A program made the position numbers and the translations under genes. A stretch of DNA of 7,060 bases, taken from Gammaproteobacteria bacterium. Its GTDB lineage: Bacteria; Pseudomonadota; Gammaproteobacteria; JAABTG01. The notes beneath the pieces were generated by a model that had not been told where the DNA came from, did no database searches, and worked only from the letters and a program-made list of their open reading frames with translations. Positions 1 to 4,441 of this stretch are shown in pieces. Where the stretch lies: contig JASJBY010000224.1 of assembly GCA_030066245.1 (NCBI GenBank), positions 1 through 7,060 of the forward strand, in the 5' to 3' direction. The first letter of the stretch is position 1; every line of letters begins with the position of its first letter.

Positions 1-1
1 C

Positions 2-166
2 ATGCATCTCATGGTCAAGGATCTGGGTCAAAGTCTCGGCAAGTCTTTCCGGGAGGAGAAGGCATACGTCAAGTTCCTGTATGAGCTTTTCCCCAATGAC
101 CCCGTCCGGCAGCTCTGCAAGATCGCGGGTCTGCCCAAGCCACTACCCACGGAGCATGACGGCTAG
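2..166 (+). CDS. C-terminal end of an unidentified protein (5' end outside window)
   Basis: An open frame enters from the left edge and ends at a TAG at 164-166, giving at least 54 residues. The tail is charged and partly aromatic, including the stretch FREEKAYVKFLYELFPNDP, and ends in LPKPLPTEHDG. It has no membrane segment and no signal peptide. ATG codons at 2 and 11 are in frame, but no ribosome binding site can be judged, so this is most likely the end of a longer gene that starts outside the window. I do not recognise the family. The codon usage is GC-rich like the neighbouring genes, and the residue composition looks like a real folded protein, which is why I call it coding. It is followed by 129 bp without a gene before the ABC exporter frame, so co-transcription is possible but not shown. 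Confidence 0.6.
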   Translation: MHLMVKDLGQSLGKSFREEKAYVKFLYELFPNDPVRQLCKIAGLPKPLPTEHDG

Positions 167-295
167 GACTGCTGACGCGTAGCGTGAGCGAAACGGTAGA
201 CACACGCTGCCGAGCGCTCCAGAACTCTTTCTCGGACGCGAGTTCCAAGCCTTGGACCGCCTGACCTGCGGCCAGGCGCCTCGTCGGTCGTCGGA
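167..295. other. intergenic spacer before the ABC exporter gene
   Basis: This 129-bp spacer separates the partial upstream gene from the ABC exporter frame. It contains a 6-bp inverted repeat, AGCGTG at 181-186 and CACGCT at 203-208, with a 16-nt gap and no T-tract after it. An 8-bp palindrome GAGCGCTC lies at 212-219. I see no convincing -35/-10 pair and no clear Shine-Dalgarno sequence close to the proposed start at 296. Confidence 0.4.
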
Positions 296-2209
296 TTGAC
301 AGCGCCGGTGCCAGCTGGGCACCATGCCTCTAGTTCGCTTACCGCTCAAACACGCGTGTCTGCAACCCATTCAACAGAAACCGCGGCCCCTCCGGCCTCC
401 ATCGAGACCGCTGCGCGGACGGGGGCGCGTGGCCCCTACACCTGGCAGTATGTCATCGGCGTCGCCCTGCTGCACAGGCGCAAGCTGGTGGTCGCCCACG
501 CCATCGCTGTGGTATCTGTGCTGTTGGCTGTGCCCGTGCCGTTGCTGATGCCGATGCTGGTCGACGAAGTGCTTCTCGAACGACCGGGCAGCGCCGTGTC
601 GGTCATGAATCAGCTTTTTCCCCCGGCATGGCACGGACCGGTGCTTTATGTCAGTGCTGTTCTGGCCCTGACCGTTGTTCTGCGCCTCATGTCGGTGTTG
701 TTCGCTGTCTGGCAGACCTGGGAGTTCACGCGGATCGCAAAGGATGTGACCTACCGCATGCGGCGCGAGCTGCTGATTCGCCTGGAGCGGATTTCCATGG
801 CTGAATACGAAACCATGGGCAGCGGTGCAGTTGCGTCTCATTTCGTGACCGACATTGAGGCAGTGGACCAGTTTGTCGGCACGACGGTGGGGCGGTTCCT
901 GATTGCCGTCCTGTCTCTGATAGGCGTGGCGGCCATCCTGCTGTGGATGCATTGGCCGCTGGCCTTGTTCATTCTTTTCATGAATCCGTTAGTCGTCTAC
1001 TTCACGGTGGTGATGGGCAAGCGGGTCAAGGAGCTGAAGAAGAAGGAGAACAAAGCTTTCGAGCTGTTTCAGGAGGCACTCACTGAGACACTTGAGGGCA
1101 TTCAGCAGATCCGGGCCGCCAACCGGGAGCGCCACTACCTCAAGCGCGTAATCGACAGCGCGCAGGGCGTGCGTGATCACGCGACCGCCTATGCCTGGAG
1201 AAGCGACGCCGCCAACCGACTGTCGTTTCTCGTTTTCCTCATGGGCTTCGAAGTGTTCAGGGCCGTCAGTATGCTGCTGGTTGTGTTCTCGGACCTGACC
1301 GTCGGGCAGATGATGGCAGTGTTCGGCTATTTATGGTTCATGATGGGGCCGGTGCAGGAGGTCCTCAACATCCAGTATGCCTTTTATGCCGCAAAGGCTG
1401 CCTTGGCGCGTATCAATCGGCTCTTGGACTTGCACGAGGAGCCGGCCTTCCCGCACAGGGTGGATCCCTTCGTGAATCCGCGCACCGTCAGCGTGCAGGT
1501 GAAAAATATCTCCTTTGCCTACGGCGACGGTCCGCCGGTGCTGGATAACCTGTCGCTCGCCATAGAGCCTGGCGAGAAGGTGGCTCTAGTGGGTGCGAGT
1601 GGTGGGGGGAAATCGACGCTGGTCCAAGTCTTGCTCGGCCTGTATCCGCCGTCATCGGGGGAGGTTTGCTTCGACCATGTGCCGGTTAGTGATATCGGTT
1701 TGAACGTGGTCCGCGAACACGTTGCCGTGGTACTCCAGCATCCGGCCCTCTTCAACGACACCGTCCGCAACAATCTCACCCTCGGGCGTCACCTGGATGA
1801 TACGCAGCTCTGGCAGGCGCTGGAAATTGCCCAGCTCAAGGGTGATGTGGCGCAGATGCCGGATGGCTTGGACAGCCTTGTGGGCCGACAGGGCGTGCGG
1901 CTGTCAGGCGGCCAGCGACAGCGCATGGCTATTGCCCGCATGGTTCTCACAAAGCCCAAAGTGGTAATTCTCGACGAAGCCACATCGGCGCTGGATACGG
2001 AGACGGAGGCGAAGCTGCACGAAGCCATGCACGCTTTCCTGAAAGGGCGGACCACTCTGATAGTGGCTCATCGGCTAAGCGCCGTTAAACAAGCGGACAG
2101 AGTGTATGTGTTCGATGCGGGCCGCATTATCGAGGAGGGCGGCCACGAGCAGCTTATGGAGAGCGGCGGCCTGTACAGCAAGCTGTACGGCCACTACCAG
2201 ACCGCCTGA
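296..2209 (+). CDS. ABC exporter half-transporter (fused membrane and ATPase domains)
   Basis: This is a 637-residue ATP-driven exporter subunit of the inner membrane, expected to work as a dimer. After an Ala/Thr/Ser-rich N-terminal extension (about residues 1-47) come six predicted helices near residues 63-86, 114-140, 200-218, 221-240, 309-331 and 336-355, the type-1 ABC exporter pattern. The ATPase domain starts near residue 398. Its visible motifs are an A-loop Tyr409, Walker A GASGGGKST (433-441), Q-loop Gln481, signature LSGGQ (536-540), Walker B VVILDE (556-561) with catalytic Glu561, D-loop SALD (564-567) and H-loop His592. All key residues are intact, so it should be active. No peptidase domain is fused, and no MsbA- or HlyB-specific feature is clear; lipid, peptide or drug export are all open. 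The start is uncertain: TTG at 296 is the longest choice, GTG codons at 308 and 353 are alternatives, and none has a good ribosome binding site. The gene is convergent with ferritin. Confidence 0.95.
   Translation: MTAPVPAGHHASSSLTAQTRVSATHSTETAAPPASIETAARTGARGPYTWQYVIGVALLHRRKLVVAHAIAVVSVLLAVPVPLLMPMLVDEVLLERPGSAVSVMNQLFPPAWHGPVLYVSAVLALTVVLRLMSVLFAVWQTWEFTRIAKDVTYRMRRELLIRLERISMAEYETMGSGAVASHFVTDIEAVDQFVGTTVGRFLIAVLSLIGVAAILLWMHWPLALFILFMNPLVVYFTVVMGKRVKELKKKENKAFELFQEALTETLEGIQQIRAANRERHYLKRVIDSAQGVRDHATAYAWRSDAANRLSFLVFLMGFEVFRAVSMLLVVFSDLTVGQMMAVFGYLWFMMGPVQEVLNIQYAFYAAKAALARINRLLDLHEEPAFPHRVDPFVNPRTVSVQVKNISFAYGDGPPVLDNLSLAIEPGEKVALVGASGGGKSTLVQVLLGLYPPSSGEVCFDHVPVSDIGLNVVREHVAVVLQHPALFNDTVRNNLTLGRHLDDTQLWQALEIAQLKGDVAQMPDGLDSLVGRQGVRLSGGQRQRMAIARMVLTKPKVVILDEATSALDTETEAKLHEAMHAFLKGRTTLIVAHRLSAVKQADRVYVFDAGRIIEEGGHEQLMESGGLYSKLYGHYQTA
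2170..2192. repeat. inverted repeat at the 3' end of the ABC exporter gene
   Basis: GTACAGC (2173-2179) and GCTGTAC (2182-2188) are perfect inverted copies two bases apart. They are flanked by GGCC on both sides (2168-2171 and 2189-2192), with one unpaired T at 2172. The RNA would form a compact hairpin with a CAAG loop. It lies inside the coding sequence for LYSKLY, 15 bp before the stop codon. No T-tract follows on either strand, so it is not a classical terminator. It could act as a pause or 3'-end stabilising element, or it may be a by-product of the repeated Leu-Tyr codons. Confidence 0.3.
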
Positions 2210-2230
2210 TTCCCCCGTCGGTCGCCGTGT

Positions 2231-2764
2231 TCACGCGCCAGCGCCTGTCTCCGCGGCGGTGGGAGCCGCTCCACCGTTGGTCATGCGGCCGATTTCCTGG
2301 TCGATGAAGAACAGACCCTTGCCATCGGTGCCGATGATCTCGATCTTGTCGAGAATGGACTTGAAAAGCGCCTCTTCCTCGTGTTGCTCGGCCACGTACC
2401 ATTGCAGGAAATTAAACGTGGAATAGTCTTTCTCGCCGAAGGCCGTGTCGGCCAGCTCATTGATTTTCTTGGTGACCAGGCACTCGTGATCATACGTGCC
2501 GCGAAATACGTCCACTATCGAGCCGTACTCGGTGGGCGGCGCGTCGATCTGTCCGAGGACAGCCATGGCGCCCGTCTCGTTTACGTAACCGAACAGGCGC
2601 TGCATGTGCGTCATCTCCTCATTGGCGTGGCTGCGCAGAAAGGTGGAGCAACCCTCCAGCCCCTTTGACTCGCACCAGGAACTCATCTGCAGGTACAGAT
2701 TGGAGGAGTAGAATTCCAGGTTGATCTGCTCGTTCAGGCGGGCAAGCATTCTTTGACTTAGCAT
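2231..2764 (-). CDS. ftnA: non-heme bacterial ferritin (FtnA type)
   Basis: This 177-residue cytoplasmic iron-storage protein should oxidise Fe(II) and mineralise it inside a 24-subunit shell. From the start MLSQRM the numbering matches E. coli FtnA closely from memory. Ferroxidase sites A and B are present as Glu17, Glu50, His53, Glu94 and Glu130, with Gln127, and the third-site ligands Glu49, Glu126 and Glu129 are also present. The stretches EEMTHMQRLF and FNFLQWYVAEQHEEE are typical of the family. I see no haem-ligand Met in the bacterioferritin arrangement, so this is not Bfr. The start at 2764 is preferred over an in-frame ATG at 2803 because it aligns with the family N-terminus and follows a GGGGGA ribosome binding site about 7 nt upstream. 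The C-terminal tail after about residue 160 is Ala/Gly/Thr-rich and slightly longer than in E. coli. The gene is convergent with the ABC exporter and divergent from the RND adaptor. No Fur box was recognised. Confidence 0.97.
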   Translation of the reverse strand: MLSQRMLARLNEQINLEFYSSNLYLQMSSWCESKGLEGCSTFLRSHANEEMTHMQRLFGYVNETGAMAVLGQIDAPPTEYGSIVDVFRGTYDHECLVTKKINELADTAFGEKDYSTFNFLQWYVAEQHEEEALFKSILDKIEIIGTDGKGLFFIDQEIGRMTNGGAAPTAAETGAGA

Positions 2765-2768
2765 CAGG

Positions 2769-2776
2769 CGTCCCCC
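2769..2776 (-). promoter_or_regulatory. ribosome binding site of ferritin
   Basis: Read on the minus strand, the sequence before the ATG at 2764 is CACGGGGGACGCCTG. The GGGGGA core is well spaced for initiation at 2764 and is not placed for the longer ATG at 2803. This supports the shorter ferritin start. Confidence 0.55.
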
Positions 2777-2852
2777 GTGTTCACGCGTTACTGTCTGTTG
2801 CACCTGTTATTGTCCTGCCCGGCCGGACGGCCCGCAAGCCACGAGCGCCGGT

Positions 2853-2866
2853 GCACCCGAAGGTGC
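2853..2866 (-). repeat. small UUCG-loop hairpin upstream of ferritin
   Basis: On the minus strand GCACC, TTCG, GGTGC forms a 5-bp stem closed by a C(UUCG)G tetraloop, an especially stable RNA loop. It lies about 90-100 nt upstream of the ferritin start, so it would sit in the mRNA leader if transcription starts farther upstream. CCACG (2839-2843) and CGTGG (2866-2870) could extend the stem on one side. No T-tract follows, so a terminator is unlikely. Confidence 0.3.
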
Positions 2867-3127
2867 GTGGCCACGTGGCGCGAACCGGCGCCCCAGCCCA
2901 ACGCTGGTCCCGACTCGCCGCAGGAGTCAGCAGCTCCCCGGAGTGCTGCTGTCCTGTGCACCAGGTCGTCTGTCCCAACCAACCTCGGCTGCGCTATGCT
3001 TGACCTATGCGCTGCCCGCTGCCTTGGTCCGGCGCACTGGCACAAGAAGCGCCCCTCAAGCTAGAATCTCGGGCCTTTGCGCGGGCCAACGGTCCTGCGC
3101 TCGGTCTTTCGACAAACTTCCCAATCC

Positions 3128-3151
3128 GCTCGCCGGGTCCCGCTGGCGAGC
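3128..3151 (+). repeat. 7-bp inverted repeat in the adaptor gene leader
   Basis: GCTCGCC (3128-3134) and GGCGAGC (3145-3151) are perfect inverted copies with a 10-nt gap, ending 23 nt before the adaptor ATG. It could be a leader hairpin or a binding site for a local regulator. The sequence does not match an operator I know. Confidence 0.35.
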
Positions 3152-3174
3152 CGCTTGCGTGGGGCCCGTGAACC

Positions 3175-4272
3175 ATGTGTATGCGTCAAGACTATCCCAG
3201 CCATATCGTCGGAACACTGCTGCTGGTGCTGATTTGGCCACTTTCTGTGGTAGCCGAACAGACTGGCGGGAACTCCGAGTTCGCTCAGGTCGAAGTCCGG
3301 CAGGTGGGCGGCACCGTGCCTATCGGCGGCACCGTCGTCCCCCACAAGGACGTTACCTTCACCGCCCAGGTGCCGGGCAGCGTGGAGTTTATCGCCGGCG
3401 AGGAAGGAGACCAGTTCCAGCAGGGCGTCGTACTGGTCCGCCTGGATGCTGCCCAGCTGAGGGCCCGGCGGCAGGCCGCCCTGGCACAGATCGCGAATGC
3501 CGAGGCGGCCCTGCGCAATGCGGGTGTGCAATACGACCGGGAACGGCGTTCGCCCCAATCCCGGAGCATGATGGACCAGTTCATGCCGGGCATGGGCCAA
3601 TGGATGGGGGGGCCTGACAAGGTTCAGCGACGGGCTGATTTGTACTCCGAGAGCGTGCAGGTGGAGCAGTCCCGCAACGCCCTGTACCAGGCCCAGTCCC
3701 AGCTCGGGGAGATCGATGCCAAACTCAAGGACACGGCCAGCATCGCGCCCTTCAACGGCGTCATCGTCAAGAAGTTCGTGAACCAGGGAGACACTGTGCA
3801 GCCCGGGCAGCCGTTGATCAACTATGCGGTGGTCCGTGCCCTGCAGCTACAGGTAGACGTGCCCGCGCGGCTGGCGCCCCTGCTGCGGCCCGGCGACCGG
3901 ATCCTTGCCCGGCTCGATGACGTGAACAAGACCGAAGTGCCTGCTCGAGTCAGCCGGGTCTTTCCCATGGCGGACCCCACTCGCCACACGGTGCGGGTCA
4001 AGCTGGACCTGCCCCAGAACGTGCCCGCTGCCGCAGGCATGTACGCGGAGTTGCTGGTGAACGACCCCACGGCCGTCGAGGGCAAGTTTCCGATCATCCC
4101 CATCTCCGCCGTCACCCACCGGGGCGGCCTGCCCATGGTTTATGTGCTGCGGCCCGACGGCACCAACGAGCTGCGTCTGCTGCGTCTGGGCGATAGGGTG
4201 GACAGGGACCACGTCATTGTCCTCACCGGCCTGGTGGGCGGCGAGAAGGTCAGGCGGCAGCCGGGCCGATGA
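3175..4272 (+). CDS. RND efflux periplasmic adaptor (membrane fusion protein, HlyD/AcrA family)
   Basis: This 365-residue adaptor should link the RND permease encoded just downstream to an outer-membrane channel. Residues 1-27 look like a Sec signal peptide: a hydrophobic core from Ile11 to Leu23 and a likely cleavage after SVVA. There is no lipobox, so it is probably not a lipoprotein. The first lipoyl half is about residues 53-92 (VPGSVEFIAGEEGDQFQQG). An alpha-hairpin follows at about 93-185, then the second lipoyl half (IAPFNGVIVKKFVNQGDTV, about 190-215), a beta-barrel (about 222-297) and a membrane-proximal domain ending in GLVGGEKV. The hairpin turn is odd: Met132, 133, 137, 140 and 144 lie within 13 residues with Pro and Gly. 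The C-terminus stops soon after GGEKV, slightly short for the family. The start at 3175 is chosen because GGGG at 3161-3164 lies 10 nt upstream; ATG 3181 is an alternative. The substrate is unknown. Confidence 0.93.
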   Translation: MCMRQDYPSHIVGTLLLVLIWPLSVVAEQTGGNSEFAQVEVRQVGGTVPIGGTVVPHKDVTFTAQVPGSVEFIAGEEGDQFQQGVVLVRLDAAQLRARRQAALAQIANAEAALRNAGVQYDRERRSPQSRSMMDQFMPGMGQWMGGPDKVQRRADLYSESVQVEQSRNALYQAQSQLGEIDAKLKDTASIAPFNGVIVKKFVNQGDTVQPGQPLINYAVVRALQLQVDVPARLAPLLRPGDRILARLDDVNKTEVPARVSRVFPMADPTRHTVRVKLDLPQNVPAAAGMYAELLVNDPTAVEGKFPIIPISAVTHRGGLPMVYVLRPDGTNELRLLRLGDRVDRDHVIVLTGLVGGEKVRRQPGR

Positions 4273-4284
4273 CGGCTCGGCCGA

Positions 4285-4312
4285 GTGAGCAGTGACTAGT
4301 GATTAGTGACTA
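4285..4312 (+). repeat. left heptamer array (GTGACTA type, four units)
   Basis: Four consecutive 7-bp units lie 12 bp after the adaptor stop codon: GTGAGCA, GTGACTA, GTGATTA and GTGACTA. They read in the opposite sense to the right array at 4378-4433. The positions G-T-G are invariant and the remainder varies, typical of a degenerate short tandem repeat. With 4313, positions 4292-4313 can pair with 4401-4422 in 19 of 22 positions. Confidence 0.8.
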
Positions 4313-4320
4313 GCGGAGAC

Positions 4321-4357
4321 GTTTCGGGCACTTCAGCTGGCCCTTCCAGCACCGAAC
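4321..4357 (+). repeat. internal hairpin between the heptamer arrays
   Basis: GCTGG (4336-4340) and CCAGC (4346-4350) are inverted copies around CCCTT. Outside them GTTTCGG (4321-4327) can pair with CCGAAC (4352-4357) with one bulged T. The two helices would stack into a longer imperfect hairpin inside the loop made by the flanking arrays. Without T-tract, it is not a standard terminator. Confidence 0.35.
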
Positions 4358-4377
4358 ACGGCTTGCTCTTGCCTCCT

Positions 4378-4433
4378 CACTCGTCACTGCCCACTAACCA
4401 CCAGTCACTATTCACTATTCACCAGTCACTGGT
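4378..4433 (+). repeat. right heptamer array (CACTATT type, eight units)
   Basis: Eight consecutive 7-bp units in perfect register: CACTCGT, CACTGCC, CACTAAC, CACCAGT, CACTATT, CACTATT, CACCAGT and CACTGGT. All start with CAC and the fourth base is T or C. The array ends 8 nt before the permease ATG at 4442 and leaves no purine-rich Shine-Dalgarno sequence there. It is the inverted partner of the array at 4285-4312. Degenerate heptanucleotide repeats are known as STRR elements in cyanobacteria; whether this is related is not known. Confidence 0.85.
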
Positions 4434-4441
4434 CCAGCCCC

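Larger units (their letters stand above)
2765..3174. other. divergent intergenic region between ferritin and the RND adaptor gene
   Basis: About 410 bp separate the two divergent starts, and this stretch should carry the promoters of both genes. I found no believable gene: open frames here have no family resemblance and are shadows or run into the adaptor gene in another frame. Visible structure includes a small minus-strand hairpin with a UUCG loop (2853-2866) and a 7-bp inverted repeat just before the adaptor start (3128-3151). A weak -10-like TAGAAT lies at 3062-3067 on the plus strand, with only a poor -35 (TGGCAC, 3038-3043) 18 bp upstream. No MerR-type, Fur or TetR operator palindrome was recognised. 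Confidence 0.5.

Noticed and set aside
181..208. Terminator after the first partial gene
   Set aside because: The 6-bp stem has a 16-nt loop and no T-tract; it is too weak to call.
371..952. 193-codon minus-strand open frame inside the ABC exporter gene
   Set aside because: It is antisense to the well-supported exporter membrane domain and has a shadow-like His/Gln/Arg-rich composition.
2231..2803. Longer ferritin start at 2803
   Set aside because: The extra 13 residues do not fit the FtnA N-terminus, and the GGGGGA site is spaced for the ATG at 2764.
3000..3067. Sigma-70 promoter for the adaptor gene
   Set aside because: TTGACC near 3000 has no -10 at proper spacing, and TAGAAT at 3062 has only a poor -35; neither is convincing.
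2943..3617. 224-codon plus-strand open frame overlapping the adaptor start
   Set aside because: It runs in a different frame over the adaptor coding sequence, and its product is Arg/Gly/Pro-rich, typical of an out-of-frame reading of GC-rich DNA.
4378..4433. CRISPR-like array
   Set aside because: The units are 7 bp, adjacent and without spacers; there are no cas genes. This is a short tandem repeat.
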